A stretch of DNA of 64,000 nt from Enterobacter sp. 10-1 (GTDB lineage Bacteria > Pseudomonadota > Gammaproteobacteria > Enterobacterales > Enterobacteriaceae), in assembly GCA_002270295.1 (NCBI GenBank), contig NISF01000013.1, positions 3,409-67,408 on the forward strand. The letters are read 5' to 3'. Every line of letters begins with the position of its first letter. Positions within the stretch are counted from its first letter, which is position 1. The notes below the pieces were generated by a model that worked only from the letters and a program-made list of their open reading frames with translations, was not told where the DNA came from and did not search any database. Made by a program: the position numbers and the translations under genes. Below are positions 1 to 9,272 of the stretch, piece after piece.

Positions 1-226
<226 letters not shown>

Positions 227-248
227 TCAGATAATATGAGGACGCAGA

Positions 249-277
249 ATTCTAGGGCGGTGCCGAAAAGGTGTCAA
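249..277 (-). promoter_or_regulatory. Predicted sigma-70 promoter of rpsL (str operon)
   Basis: On the minus strand a perfect -35 box TTGACA (277-272) is followed after 17 bases by TAGAAT (254-249). This sits about 75 bases upstream of the rpsL start, in the gap after tusB, where the str operon promoter lies in E. coli. Spacing and both hexamers are near consensus. Confidence 0.8.
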
Positions 278-299
278 GAAATATACAACAATCCCGCCA

Positions 300-587
300 T
301 TACCAGGCCAACTGTCCAGGGTGTTTGAGCGCCAGTCTGACGAAATCAGTATAGCCAACCCTGATGACACTGCCCGCAATTTGCCCCGTCAGCCCGCGGG
401 CTTCGATATCATCCTGCAGCGCATGGATGGTTATGGGGGCGGAAAGCAAGATTTCAAGGAAACGCCCGCCAGCGGCTGCCGCGATGACACCATCGGAAAG
501 CAGCAGAAGATCGTCGCCATCCTTTACCAGACGCAGCATCGCTGCCAGATCGGTATGCCATGGAGAAACGCTGAGAGTGTGGAGCAT
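300..587 (-). CDS. tusB: Sulfurtransferase complex subunit TusB
   Basis: The 95-residue protein begins [10 protein letters not shown] and has the usual TusB length. TusB forms the cytoplasmic TusBCD heterohexamer, which takes persulfide sulfur from TusA and passes it to TusE and MnmA for 2-thiolation of the wobble uridine in tRNA-Lys, -Glu and -Gln. TusB itself is a structural subunit. It is the last gene of a compact minus-strand group yheO-tusD-tusC-tusB, with seven bases separating it from tusC, and is followed by the rpsL promoter. No oddities seen. Confidence 0.95.
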   Translation of the reverse strand: MLHTLSVSPWHTDLAAMLRLVKDGDDLLLLSDGVIAAAAGGRFLEILLSAPITIHALQDDIEARGLTGQIAGSVIRVGYTDFVRLALKHPGQLAW

Positions 588-594
588 AGTGGCC

Positions 595-954
595 TCAGAA
601 GCGCAGTATCACGTTGAAATCATCGAGTCGGGCACGCAGCGCCTCTGGCTCCAGCCACTCGCCTTCTATGACCCACTGCGTGGAGGGCGACAGGCCGCGC
701 TCGCGGGCAGAAGCGGCGCACATCCAGCACTGTTCAATATCATACAGGGAGAGGAGCTTAAACGTGGCGATATAGTCGCGGGCCAGAATTGCGCCAGGCC
801 GCTGCTCCGGCAGCAGCTGAAACACGCCGTCGCCGATAAAGAAAACGCCGAGCTCATCGGTCAGCGCTGAGGTAGCCAGCAGCGCATCCAGGCCTTCTCT
901 GCCTGACGCGGAGCCATGAGGAGCGGAGGAAAAAACAAAGGCAACGCGTTTCAT
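595..954 (-). CDS. tusC: Sulfurtransferase complex subunit TusC
   Basis: A 119-residue DsrE/DsrF-like protein ([22 protein letters not shown]) of exactly the E. coli TusC length. It is part of the TusBCD sulfur-relay complex for tRNA 2-thiouridine formation. The start codon shares one base with the stop of tusD, indicating translational coupling. TusC lacks the essential catalytic cysteine, which is in TusD; this is normal for the family. Identification rests on sequence similarity and the conserved tusD-tusC-tusB order. Confidence 0.95.
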   Translation of the reverse strand: MKRVAFVFSSAPHGSASGREGLDALLATSALTDELGVFFIGDGVFQLLPEQRPGAILARDYIATFKLLSLYDIEQCWMCAASARERGLSPSTQWVIEGEWLEPEALRARLDDFNVILRF

Positions 955-1340
955 CAGAACTGCACCATCCGATCGCAGGTTAATGCAGCTTCCGCCAGCG
1001 CCCCAAGGCCGCTGAGCGTGAATCCGGGTTGCAGATTATGCGCGGACAAACCAAGCTGCTGCGCCTCATGCTCGTCCGTCACCCCGCGTCTCAGCGCCGC
1101 CGCAACGCAGATATGCAGCGAAACAGCATGCGTTTCGTATAATTTTTGCCATGCCCGCACAAGGTCAAACTCATCGCTGGCGGGGGCGGTCAGCTGATTC
1201 GCGTTATAGACGCCTTCGCGATAGAAAAAGACGCAAATCAGCTCATGCCCCTCCTCCAGCACGGCCTGCGCGAACTGCCAGGCGCTGCTGGCCTGCTGCG
1301 TACCGTAGGCCGGGCCCGTCACCGTAATGGCAAAACGCAT
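954..1340 (-). CDS. tusD: Sulfurtransferase complex subunit TusD
   Basis: A 128-residue DsrE-family protein that carries the persulfide in the TusBCD complex, receiving sulfur from TusA and handing it to TusE. The expected active cysteine is at residue 78 in the segment [12 protein letters not shown]. The ATG overlaps the yheO stop codon by one base and the stop overlaps tusC by one base, so the three tus genes are tightly coupled. The length equals that of the E. coli protein, and nothing is truncated. Confidence 0.96.
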   Translation of the reverse strand: MRFAITVTGPAYGTQQASSAWQFAQAVLEEGHELICVFFYREGVYNANQLTAPASDEFDLVRAWQKLYETHAVSLHICVAAALRRGVTDEHEAQQLGLSAHNLQPGFTLSGLGALAEAALTCDRMVQF

Positions 1341-2062
1341 TACTTATCCAGCCCCTGGAAATCACCGCTTTTGAACTGACGGATATAGAGATATACCGTG
1401 TGCTTCGAGATATTCAGGCGATCGGCAACCTGGTTGATAGCATCTTTGATATCAAAAATGCCTTTCTCGTAAAGATTCAGGACGATCTGACGATTTTTGG
1501 CGTTATTGGAAACGTTGCGATCGGCATTTACTTCTTCAATCGTAAACTCGAGGGTTTGCGCGACCAGATCGTCAACCGATGAGGCAAAGTTGACCTGCGA
1601 GTTCACTTCCGGCGTTTCCGGCGGAATAAAGGTGCTCATGATCTGGGAGAACGGGACATCGAGGTTCATGTTAATGCACAAAAGGCCGATAACCCGGTGC
1701 TCACGGTTGCGTATCGCAATCGTCACCGACTTCATCAGCACTCCGCTTTTAGCGCGAGTAAAATAGCATTTGGAAACGCTGCTATCAGCTCCAGTCATAT
1801 CGTGCAGCATACGCAGCGCCAGGTCAGTGATTGGCGAGCCGATTTGACGACCGGTATGTTCACCGTTGGCGATGCGAATGGCGGAACATTTCAGATCCTG
1901 TAAAGAATGCAGCACGATTTCACAGTGGGAACCAATGAGCATCGCTAACCCGTCCACCACCGCTTCATAGGATTTTAGGATATCGAAGTCGGTCTGGTCG
2001 AAAGGACGTTGATCCAGCAGGTCAAGCTCGCTGGTTTCGTTGGTTAAAAGCGACCTGGACAT
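1340..2062 (-). CDS. yheO: YheO-family PAS/helix-turn-helix transcriptional regulator
   Basis: About 240 residues from the start [13 protein letters not shown]; four extra codons upstream could also be read but relatives begin here. The N-terminal two thirds match the YheO-type PAS-like sensor domain ([13 protein letters not shown] and following). The C-terminus holds a helix-turn-helix ([20 protein letters not shown], roughly residues 204-223). Members of this family are DNA-binding regulators, one relative being a DNA-looping regulator in Salmonella; the ligand and targets here are not visible. It heads the tus gene group, its stop overlapping tusD. An ERIC-like repeat lies 37 bases upstream of the start, probably inside its leader. 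Confidence 0.9.
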   Translation of the reverse strand: MSRSLLTNETSELDLLDQRPFDQTDFDILKSYEAVVDGLAMLIGSHCEIVLHSLQDLKCSAIRIANGEHTGRQIGSPITDLALRMLHDMTGADSSVSKCYFTRAKSGVLMKSVTIAIRNREHRVIGLLCINMNLDVPFSQIMSTFIPPETPEVNSQVNFASSVDDLVAQTLEFTIEEVNADRNVSNNAKNRQIVLNLYEKGIFDIKDAINQVADRLNISKHTVYLYIRQFKSGDFQGLDK

Positions 2063-2099
2063 GAAAAAAAGCACTCCTTTTCAGGAGCCTGTCATTTTT

Positions 2100-2291
2100 T
2101 ACACAAAACCGTTCAAGGTACGCCAAGGCGGCAAATCTGAGACAAATTCGTCAGCAGCGAATTTGACCAGCCGAAGGCTGGCTCTTGTAAGAGACAAGGT
2201 TATCTCTTATCGATACCCAGGACCGAATCCAGTAAGAGGCTGGAGTCAGCAAATGCAGCCAGCTCAGAGGCAGCTTGAAGGATGAGGTGTA
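2100..2291. repeat. ERIC-like intergenic repeat with internal insertion
   Basis: The outer arms resemble the enterobacterial repetitive intergenic consensus. The left end contains AAGGCGGCAA (2125-2134). The right end has CAGTAAGAGGCTGGAGT, then GCAGCC, then GCAGCTTGAAGGATGA, matching the ERIC right half in order. Between them are roughly 90 extra bases rich in hairpins: CAAATTCG/CGAATTTG (2143-2165), CCAGCC/GGCTGG (2167-2181) and TAAGAGA/TCTCTTA (2188-2209). Internal insertions at ERIC centres are known in enterics. Alignment was by eye, so exact borders are uncertain. Confidence 0.6.
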
Positions 2292-2387
2292 GCTTGTCAG
2301 GGCAGGCTCATCGTCATTAATAAGATTAAGCTATCTAAAGTAATACAGCGCTTGAGGCACTTTCCAGTTTTAATTATATCTGCCCCA

Positions 2388-2420
2388 AATAAAAAAGCCG
2401 CCGCCTTTGAGGGCGGCGGC
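2388..2420 (-). terminator. Rho-independent terminator of fkpA
   Basis: On the minus strand a nine-pair stem GCCGCCGCC/GGCGGCGGC (2397-2405 with 2412-2420) is followed by a run of six T. It begins eleven bases after the fkpA stop. The rest of the yheO-fkpA gap is the ERIC-like repeat and about 95 bases of AT-rich sequence with no other signal. Confidence 0.9.
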
Positions 2421-2430
2421 GGCAATTCCA

Positions 2431-3261
2431 TTACTTCTTAGCGTCTGCGCTCGGTGCATCCGCTTTTGCATCAGCGGCAGCTTCAGGCTTCGCGTCAGCT
2501 TTCGGCGCCGGTTTGATATCCAGCAGCTCTACGTCGAAGACCAGAGTAGAGTTAGCCGGGATGCCAGGAACGCCGGTTTTGCCGTATGCCAGATCCGGTG
2601 GGATGACCAGCTGGATTTTACCGCCTTTCTTAATATTCTTCAGGCCTTCAGTCCAGCCCGGGATCACGCCGTCCAGGCGGAAAGAGAGCGGCTCGCCGCG
2701 GGTATAGGAGTTATCGAACTCTTTACCGTCGATCAGCGTCCCTTTGTAGTTCACAACGACGGTATCGCTGTCTTTCGGTGCGTCACCGGTACCGGCTTTC
2801 TCGACTTTATACAGCAGGCCAGATTTAGAGGTTTTCACGCCCTTCTCTTTAGCGAAGGTGTCGCGATAGGCTTTGCCTTTAGCATCGTTCTCAGATGCAT
2901 CTTTTTCCATTTTTTGCTGAGCAGCAGTTTTCACACGAGTCTCAAACGCTTGCAGAGTCTGTTCGATTTCCTGATCGGACAGTTTGCTCTTATCGGCAAA
3001 TGCGTCCTGAACGCCAGCGATCAGCTGATCTTTATCCAGTTTAATGCCCAGTTTTTCTTGTTCTTTCAGGGAGTTTTCCATGTAACGTCCCAGCGATGCA
3101 CCCAGCGCATAAGCAGATTTCTGATCGTCATTTTTAAATGCCGATTTGCTTTCCGTTGCAGGTGCCGTCTTTGCAGCGGTATCAGCGGCAAAGGTCAGCG
3201 GTGCATTCAGCGCGACGGCCATCGTGGTCGCCAGCAGCGTTACTTTAAACAGTGATTTCAT
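2431..3261 (-). CDS. fkpA: Periplasmic FKBP-type peptidyl-prolyl isomerase/chaperone FkpA
   Basis: The 276-residue precursor starts MKSLFKVTLLATTMAVAL, a typical Sec signal peptide cleaved near AFA-A around residue 25. The helical dimerisation/chaperone domain covers about residues 40-150 (KSAYALGASLGRYMENSLKEQ), and the FKBP isomerase domain about 155-255 (VVVNYKGTLIDGKEFDNSY, RLDGVIPGWTEGL). FkpA helps fold envelope proteins in the periplasm. A start four codons upstream is less likely because it would lengthen the signal peptide. The Ala/Lys/Asp-rich C-tail is longer than in E. coli. A possible sigma-E -35-like GGAACGT lies at 3354-3360, but the -10 is poor. Confidence 0.97.
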   Translation of the reverse strand: MKSLFKVTLLATTMAVALNAPLTFAADTAAKTAPATESKSAFKNDDQKSAYALGASLGRYMENSLKEQEKLGIKLDKDQLIAGVQDAFADKSKLSDQEIEQTLQAFETRVKTAAQQKMEKDASENDAKGKAYRDTFAKEKGVKTSKSGLLYKVEKAGTGDAPKDSDTVVVNYKGTLIDGKEFDNSYTRGEPLSFRLDGVIPGWTEGLKNIKKGGKIQLVIPPDLAYGKTGVPGIPANSTLVFDVELLDIKPAPKADAKPEAAADAKADAPSADAKK

Positions 3262-3483
3262 CCATTTCTCCAAGGCCGGGGCATCTCACCCCAGGGTTAG
3301 CGTAAAAAGCAAAAAATGTACTATAGAACGTTGCAGGACAAATCTACATACGGACGTTCCTGAATATCGACTCTTTTCAGACTATTTTTGTATAAATTAG
3401 TTTCCTGTCCGCCGTTACGATGCTGCACGGATGCTGAAAATTCAGTAGAATCCGCCCGCGAGATAAGACAGAAGAGGTTACTC

Positions 3484-3702
3484 ATGCACGATAGCAAACT
3501 GGAGACTCGCCTGGCGGAGCTGGAAAGCCGGCTGGCGTATCAGGAAATCACCATTGAAGACCTCAACAAGACCGTCACCGCCCATGAGATCGAAATGGCA
3601 AAGATGCGTGAACATATGCGTCTGATGGTAGAAAAGCTGAAGGCGACGCAGTCATCGTATATCGCATCGCAGTCTGAAGAAACGCCTCCCCCACATTATT
3701 GA
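3484..3702 (+). CDS. slyX: SlyX family protein
   Basis: A 72-residue, highly charged coiled-coil protein ([39 protein letters not shown]) ending in the characteristic PPPHY. The start at 3484 gives the same length as E. coli SlyX and is preceded by GAGG; longer readings begin with unrelated sequence. Its function is not established. The gene is divergent from fkpA and convergent with slyD, sharing a terminator with the latter. Confidence 0.92.
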   Translation: MHDSKLETRLAELESRLAYQEITIEDLNKTVTAHEIEMAKMREHMRLMVEKLKATQSSYIASQSEETPPPHY

Positions 3703-3707
3703 GGCGT

Positions 3708-3734
3708 AAAAAAAGCGGGTTTCCCCGCTTTTTT
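3708..3734. terminator. Bidirectional terminator between slyX and slyD
   Basis: A stem AAAGCGGG/CCCGCTTT with a TTTC loop (3712-3731), flanked by an A run on the left and a T run on the right, can terminate slyX on the plus strand and slyD on the minus strand. Confidence 0.9.
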
Positions 3735-3784
3735 ATAGCCGGCAGCGCTAGCCAACGCGCCTGCGGCTTGAAAGACGATGGGTC

Positions 3785-4378
3785 TTAGTGACAGCCGCAG
3801 CCGCCGTTCCCGCCACAACCGCCTTTGCCATGTTCGTGACCGTGGTCGTGGCTGTGACCGTGGCCGCCGCAGCATCCGTCATGATCGTGGTCATGGTCGT
3901 GATCGTGACCATTCGCGCCGTGTACATGACCGTGCTCCAGCTCTTCAGCGGTCGCTTCACGAATCGCCACAACTTCAACGTTGAACTTCAGGTTCTGGCC
4001 AGCCAGCATGTGGTTACCGTCAACAACAACGTGCTCGTCGTCAACTTCGGTGATTTCAACCGGAACCGGACCCTGATCGGTTTCCGCCAGGAAACGCATG
4101 CCAACCTGCAGTTCATCAACGCCCATGAAGACGTCTTTAGGAACGCGCTGAACCAGGTTTTCGTCGTACTGGCCGTACGCATCGTTCGCGCCGACCGCAA
4201 CGTCAAATTTGTCGCCCACTTCATGACCATCCAGCGCAGTTTCCAGGCCGGAAATCAGGGAGCCGTGACCATGCAGGTAGTCCAACGGCGCGCTTACCGG
4301 AGACTCATCAACCAACACACCGTCTTCTGTACGTACCTGATAGGCCAGGCTGACCACCAGGTCTTTTGCTACTTTCAT
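3785..4378 (-). CDS. slyD: FKBP-type peptidyl-prolyl isomerase and metallochaperone SlyD
   Basis: A 197-residue cytoplasmic protein. Residues 1-70 and about 130-146 form the FKBP fold (MKVAKDLVVSLAYQVRTEDG, LDYLHGHGSLISGLE), with the insert-in-flap chaperone domain between. The tail from about 150 is a His/Asp/Gly/Cys-rich metal-binding region (HDHDHDHDHDGCCGGHGHSHD). SlyD isomerises prolines, supplies nickel to hydrogenase maturation and is required for phiX174 lysis. It is the last gene of the minus-strand kefG-kefB-yheV-slyD group, although the 94-base gap to yheV leaves room for its own promoter. Confidence 0.97.
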   Translation of the reverse strand: MKVAKDLVVSLAYQVRTEDGVLVDESPVSAPLDYLHGHGSLISGLETALDGHEVGDKFDVAVGANDAYGQYDENLVQRVPKDVFMGVDELQVGMRFLAETDQGPVPVEITEVDDEHVVVDGNHMLAGQNLKFNVEVVAIREATAEELEHGHVHGANGHDHDHDHDHDGCCGGHGHSHDHGHEHGKGGCGGNGGCGCH

Positions 4379-4472
4379 GATATCTCCTGAGCATGGGAAG
4401 AATAGTGGCGCAGATTGTAGCGGAATTCTGCAGCCGTGTACCCTCTAGCTTAAAAAAAGGCGACAGATAACG

Positions 4473-4673
4473 CTAGTCGGGATGAAAAATGCCGATCACT
4501 TGTTCGTCTTTACGAACATGCTCGCGGGCCTCTTTATCCGCCTCGCGCATCTGGTGCCCGCACTTAACACACTCAACAATATCGATATTATTTTCACGCC
4601 ACATCGCCAGCGAATCCTGGGCCTGGCACGCCGGGCATTTTGCTCCGGCAATAAAACGTTTACGCACTGCCAT
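4473..4673 (-). CDS. yheV: YheV family zinc-ribbon protein
   Basis: A 66-residue protein with two CxxC pairs (CPACQAQD at about 13-20 and CVKCGH at about 35-40), consistent with a small zinc ribbon. The length matches E. coli YheV. The molecular role is unknown. It starts 13 bases after the kefB stop on the same strand, so it is likely cotranscribed with the potassium efflux genes. Confidence 0.92.
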   Translation of the reverse strand: MAVRKRFIAGAKCPACQAQDSLAMWRENNIDIVECVKCGHQMREADKEAREHVRKDEQVIGIFHPD

Positions 4674-4686
4674 AATGATTTACCCT

Positions 4687-6492
4687 TTATTCAAACTCAT
4701 CCCAGCCGTCAAGCTGCCTGCTCTCTTTCTGCATTTCACGCTGAAAAATCTCCTCCAGCTCCCGTCGAGCTTCCCGCACGCGCGATATCTGCAGAGTATC
4801 AGTATGCACTGGCATCAACTCTCGCAGCATTCGCATATCCAGACGACGAAAGTGCAGCTGCGCGCGCTGCGCCTGATGCGGATGCATTCCGACGCTGACC
4901 AGCGCCTTGCGCCCCAGATCCAGCGCGCTGGAGAAGGTTTCGCGCGAGAACTGAGCCACGCCGGCCTGCAGCAGCTCATGGGCCTCTACGCGGCCCCGCG
5001 CTCGCGCCAGAATATGCAGATGCGGGAAATGCTGCTGGCACATCTCAACCAGCTTCATGGTATCTTCCGGCTCGTTGCAGGTAATTACGATTGACTGCGC
5101 ATCTTCCGCGCCCGCCGAGCGCAGCAGCTCCAGCTGCGTTGCATCGCCGAAGTACACCTTATAGCCATATTTGCGCATCAGGTTAACCGCGCTGATATCG
5201 CGCTCAAGCACGGTAATACGCATTTTGTTGGCCATCAGCAGACGGCCAATAACCTGACCAAAGCGCCCGAAGCCGACGATAATCACCTGCGGTTTATCAT
5301 CCTCAACCCACGGCGCTTCATCCTCTTCCTCCGGCTGGTTAAAGCGTCGGGAGAGAACGTAATCAATCAAGGTCATCAGCAGCGGCGTGGTCATCATCGA
5401 CAGCGTAACCGTGACCAGCAGCAGCGCCATCTGGTCATTTTCGAACAGCCGCAGCGAAGCCGGTAACGAGAACAGCACAAAGGCAAACTCCCCGCCCTGG
5501 CTCAGGACCCCGGCAAACTGCATTCGCTCCGAGCTGCGAAGGCCGTACACCCGCGCCAGAACGTACAGCACGAGGGCTTTCACCATCACCAGCGCCGCGA
5601 CGCTGGCGGCAACCCACAGCAGATGGGTGTAGAGAACGCCGAGATTCAGCGCCATGCCAACGGAGATAAAGAACAGGCCAAGCAGGAGGCCTTTAAACGG
5701 CTCAATGGCGATTTCCAGCTCGTGGCGATACTCGCTTTCAGCCAGCAGCACCCCGGCGATAAAGGTCCCTAGCGCCATCGACAGGCCGAGCGCATCCATA
5801 AACAGCGCCGAGCCCAAAACCAACAGCAGCGTCGCGGCGGTAAAGACCTCACGCACGCCGGAGGCAGCGATGAAGCGGAACACCGGTCGTAGCAAAAAGC
5901 GGCCGCCGATCAGCATGCCGGCAAAGGCCAAAACCTTCATCCCGATCGTGACCCAATCAAAGCGATCGTCGCCGGAACCCGCCAACAGAGGCACCAGCGC
6001 CAGCGCGGGGATCACCGCCAGGTCCTGAAACAGCAGAACGGAGAACCCCAGTTGACCGGATTCACTGCGGCTCATCCCCTTCTCGCGCATCAGCTGCAGC
6101 GCCATCGCCGTGGAGGACATCGCTAAACCAATTCCGCCGACCACCGCCGCTTGCCACGTAAATCCGGTAACCATCAGCAGGCCACCGAGGATCGCCGCGC
6201 TGCACAAAACCTGAGCCGCCCCAACGCCAAAGATAGAGCTTCGCAGACGCCAGAGCTTAGACGGGTTGAGCTCAAGCCCGATGATAAACATCAGGAACAC
6301 CACGCCCAGCTCGGAGAAGTGGAGAATTTCATCGACGTCGCTGATAAACCCCAGCCCCCACGGACCAATCGCGATCCCCGCGAGCAGATAGCCGAGTACC
6401 GCGCCAATGCCCAGCCGGGCGGCCAGCGGTACCGCTACGACGGCGGCGAACAGAAACAGAACGCCAGCCAAAAGCAGATCAGCTCCCTCCAT
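4687..6492 (-). CDS. kefB: Glutathione-regulated potassium/proton antiporter KefB
   Basis: The 601-residue inner-membrane protein begins [24 protein letters not shown] and has about twelve hydrophobic segments of the CPA2 antiporter fold up to about residue 380. A cytosolic RCK/TrkA-N domain follows ([22 protein letters not shown], about 402-423) and binds nucleotide and glutathione adducts. KefB releases potassium and acidifies the cytoplasm when glutathione is conjugated to electrophiles such as methylglyoxal, protecting the cell. Its ancillary subunit gene kefG is immediately upstream and overlaps by 14 bases, a strong sign of coupling. Full length, nothing missing. Confidence 0.97.
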   Translation of the reverse strand: MEGADLLLAGVLFLFAAVVAVPLAARLGIGAVLGYLLAGIAIGPWGLGFISDVDEILHFSELGVVFLMFIIGLELNPSKLWRLRSSIFGVGAAQVLCSAAILGGLLMVTGFTWQAAVVGGIGLAMSSTAMALQLMREKGMSRSESGQLGFSVLLFQDLAVIPALALVPLLAGSGDDRFDWVTIGMKVLAFAGMLIGGRFLLRPVFRFIAASGVREVFTAATLLLVLGSALFMDALGLSMALGTFIAGVLLAESEYRHELEIAIEPFKGLLLGLFFISVGMALNLGVLYTHLLWVAASVAALVMVKALVLYVLARVYGLRSSERMQFAGVLSQGGEFAFVLFSLPASLRLFENDQMALLLVTVTLSMMTTPLLMTLIDYVLSRRFNQPEEEDEAPWVEDDKPQVIIVGFGRFGQVIGRLLMANKMRITVLERDISAVNLMRKYGYKVYFGDATQLELLRSAGAEDAQSIVITCNEPEDTMKLVEMCQQHFPHLHILARARGRVEAHELLQAGVAQFSRETFSSALDLGRKALVSVGMHPHQAQRAQLHFRRLDMRMLRELMPVHTDTLQISRVREARRELEEIFQREMQKESRQLDGWDEFE

Positions 6493-7045
6493 TTATAACT
6501 CCTCCTGCCGCGATGGGGTTGGCCAGCCAGTCGCGATAAGCGCGCGCGTGGCTTTTCAGATCGGCTGGCGATTGCCGACGGGCCCAGTAGACAATAATCG
6601 GGCTCATCCAGTGCATCCGGCACATGCCGGCGGTCAGTTCGAAAGGACGGAGAATATCGTTCATTGGATAGCGGTTAGCGTCGCGGCGGTAGGCGCTTTC
6701 CGGCTCACCGGTGGTGATCACGCTACGCCAGTACTTTCCCGCCAGCTGGTTCCCCCCGGCGCCGCTGGCAAAGCCGCGGGTCAACACTCTGTCCAGCCAC
6801 TCTTTTAGCAGCGCCGGGCAGCTCCACGTATACAGCGGATGCTGGAAAACAATCACCTCATGCTGACGCAGGAGATCCTGCTCCCAGGCAATATCGATAA
6901 AAAAATCTGGATAGTGCGCATAAAGATCGTGCACGGTGACGTTCGGCAACTGTAAGGCCGGTTCAAGCAAAACCCGGTTGGCCACGGAATCCTGAGATTC
7001 TGGGTGGGCATACAGCAGCAAAACCTTCGCTGTCTGAGACATCAT
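6479..7045 (-). CDS. kefG: KefB ancillary flavoprotein KefG
   Basis: A 188-residue NAD(P)H-quinone-reductase-like flavodoxin-fold protein starting [20 protein letters not shown]. Family motifs include [20 protein letters not shown] and [18 protein letters not shown]. KefG binds KefB and is needed for full efflux activity. The start at 7045 has a strong GGGAGGGG ribosome site; a longer reading from 7138 would add 31 residues unlike relatives. The C-terminus overlaps kefB by 14 bases. Confidence 0.95.
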   Translation of the reverse strand: MMSQTAKVLLLYAHPESQDSVANRVLLEPALQLPNVTVHDLYAHYPDFFIDIAWEQDLLRQHEVIVFQHPLYTWSCPALLKEWLDRVLTRGFASGAGGNQLAGKYWRSVITTGEPESAYRRDANRYPMNDILRPFELTAGMCRMHWMSPIIVYWARRQSPADLKSHARAYRDWLANPIAAGGVINGGS

Positions 7046-7217
7046 TCCCCTCCCAACGTCTTCTGGCGGCCTGAACAACGGCTGCGCCTCAGCGCAACCA
7101 GAATGACTTTGTGTATCGTCTTCATTTTGGGCTACCATTGCGGCCCGGTGGAGCTATTTGCTACCACATTACATTATCATAATGACAAATTAACATAGTC
7201 TGAACATACGGCGCCTT

Positions 7218-9122
7218 ATGATTGTTTTCTCCTCGTTACAAATTCGTCGCGGCGTACGCGTCCTGCTGGACAACGCCACCGCTACCATCAACCCTGGCCA
7301 AAAGGTCGGTCTGGTGGGCAAAAACGGCTGCGGTAAATCCACGCTGCTATCGCTTTTGAAAAACGAGATTAGCGCCGACGGCGGCAGTATGACCTTTCCG
7401 GGCAACTGGCAGCTGGCGTGGGTTAATCAGGAAACCCCTGCGCTGGCGCAGCCGGCTATTGATTATGTTATTGACGGCGATCGTGAATATCGCCAGCTCG
7501 AGGCCGATTTAAATCAGGCCAACGAGCGCAATGACGGTCACGCGATTGCGACGGTTCACGGCAAGCTGGATGCCATTGACGCCTGGACGATCCGCTCACG
7601 CGCCTCCAGCCTGCTGCACGGTCTGGGCTTCAGCAACGAACAGCTGGAGCGCCCGGTGAGCGACTTTTCCGGCGGCTGGCGCATGCGCCTGAACCTGGCG
7701 CAGGCGCTGATTTGTCGCTCTGACCTGCTGCTGCTGGATGAACCGACTAACCACCTCGATCTCGATGCGGTGATCTGGCTGGAAAAGTGGCTTAAAAGCT
7801 ATACCGGTACGCTGATTCTGATCTCGCACGATCGCGATTTTCTCGATCCAATCGTCGATAAAATTATTCATATCGAACAGCAAAGCATGTTCGAGTACAC
7901 CGGCAACTACAGCTCGTTCGAAATACAGCGCGCAACCCGCCTGTCGCAGCAGCAGTCGATGTATGAGAGCCAGCAGCTGCGCGTCGCCCATCTGCAAAGC
8001 TATATCGATCGCTTCCGCGCCAAGGCCACCAAGGCGAAGCAGGCCCAGAGCCGCATTAAAATGCTGGAACGCATGGAGCTTATCGCCCCGGCTCACGTCG
8101 ATAATCCGTTCCACTTTAGCTTCCGCGCGCCGGAAAGCCTGCCCAACCCGCTGCTGAAAATGGAAAAAGTCAGCGCCGGCTACGGCGAACGCATTATCCT
8201 CGACTCGATCAAGCTGAATTTGGTTCCCGGTTCGCGCATCGGCCTGCTGGGGCGCAACGGAGCCGGTAAATCGACGCTAATCAAACTGCTGGCCGGCGAG
8301 CTGCAGCCGCTGCAGGGCGAAGTGGGGCTGGCCAAAGGAATTAAGCTTGGCTACTTCGCCCAGCATCAGCTGGAGTTCCTGCGGGCGGATGAATCGCCGC
8401 TGCAGCACCTGGCTCGCCTGGCGCCGCAGGAGCTGGAGCAGAAGCTGCGCGACTATCTTGGCGGCTTCGGTTTCCAGAGCGATAAGGTCAACGAAGCAAC
8501 CCAGCGTTTCTCCGGCGGCGAAAAGGCGCGTCTGGTGCTGGCGCTTATCGTCTGGCAGCGGCCTAATCTCCTGCTGCTCGATGAACCGACTAACCACCTT
8601 GACCTCGATATGCGTCAGGCTTTAACCGAAGCGCTGATTGATTTCGAAGGCGCGCTGGTGGTGGTCTCGCACGATCGCCACCTGATACGTTCGACCACCG
8701 ACGATCTCTATCTGGTCCACGACGGCAAAGTTGAGCAGTTCGATGGCGATCTGGAAGATTATCAGCAGTGGCTGAGCGACTCGCAGAGGCAGGAAAGCCA
8801 GTCGTCCGACGCGATAAAAGATAACGGCAACAGCGCCCAGTCCCGCAAGGACCAGAAGCGCCGGGAAGCGGAGCTGCGCACGCTGACGCAGCCACTGCGT
8901 AAAGAGATTACCCGCCTCGAAAAAGAGATGGATAAGCTCAACGCCCAGCTCGCGCAGGCGGAAGAGAAATTAGGCGACAGCAGCCTGTATGACGCATCCC
9001 GCAAGGCAGATCTGACCGCGTGTCTGCAGCAGCAGGCCAATGCGAAATCAGGACTGGAAGAGTGCGAAATGGCCTGGCTGGATGCGCAAGAACAGCTGGA
9101 GCAGATGCTGCAGGAAGGCTAA
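7218..9122 (+). CDS. yheS: ABC-F family ATPase YheS
   Basis: The 634-residue soluble protein has two ATP-binding cassettes and no membrane domain. The first P-loop is GKNGCGKST (about 34-42), with signature FSGGW and Walker B LLLLDEPTNHLDLD. The second P-loop is GRNGAGKST (about 347-355), with FSGGEKARL and another DEPTNHLDLD. The interdomain linker is charged and helical, and the C-terminus (about 540-630) is a coiled coil. ABC-F proteins act on the ribosomal E site and relieve stalled or inhibited translation. YheS is reported to help with certain nascent-chain stalls; the exact role here is inferred. Divergent from kefG. Confidence 0.95.
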   Translation: MIVFSSLQIRRGVRVLLDNATATINPGQKVGLVGKNGCGKSTLLSLLKNEISADGGSMTFPGNWQLAWVNQETPALAQPAIDYVIDGDREYRQLEADLNQANERNDGHAIATVHGKLDAIDAWTIRSRASSLLHGLGFSNEQLERPVSDFSGGWRMRLNLAQALICRSDLLLLDEPTNHLDLDAVIWLEKWLKSYTGTLILISHDRDFLDPIVDKIIHIEQQSMFEYTGNYSSFEIQRATRLSQQQSMYESQQLRVAHLQSYIDRFRAKATKAKQAQSRIKMLERMELIAPAHVDNPFHFSFRAPESLPNPLLKMEKVSAGYGERIILDSIKLNLVPGSRIGLLGRNGAGKSTLIKLLAGELQPLQGEVGLAKGIKLGYFAQHQLEFLRADESPLQHLARLAPQELEQKLRDYLGGFGFQSDKVNEATQRFSGGEKARLVLALIVWQRPNLLLLDEPTNHLDLDMRQALTEALIDFEGALVVVSHDRHLIRSTTDDLYLVHDGKVEQFDGDLEDYQQWLSDSQRQESQSSDAIKDNGNSAQSRKDQKRREAELRTLTQPLRKEITRLEKEMDKLNAQLAQAEEKLGDSSLYDASRKADLTACLQQQANAKSGLEECEMAWLDAQEQLEQMLQEG

Positions 9123-9272
9123 GCCCTGCTGGTTGAGCGCGCGGCCTCGACGGTTCACAGACAATGAGCTTTCGGGGCCTCTCTGACAGCTGGCCACAAG
9201 ACCACATATTGGCTAACCTGCGCACTTCATGCGCGGTATAGTATTTATAAGATTCTTAATTGTTCTGGTGCT

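Noticed and set aside
2138-2230. Hairpin cluster upstream of yheO considered as a riboswitch
   Set aside because: No known riboswitch core is recognisable, and the flanks match ERIC arms, so a repeat element with an insert explains it better.
2407-3255. 282-codon plus-strand frame opposite fkpA
   Set aside because: Covers the terminator and reverse strand of fkpA, a well-supported gene; no homology seen.
3785-3930. His/Asp/Gly repeat region of slyD considered as a tandem repeat or CRISPR-like array
   Set aside because: It is the known metal-binding tail of SlyD, with irregular codon-level repeats and no spacers.
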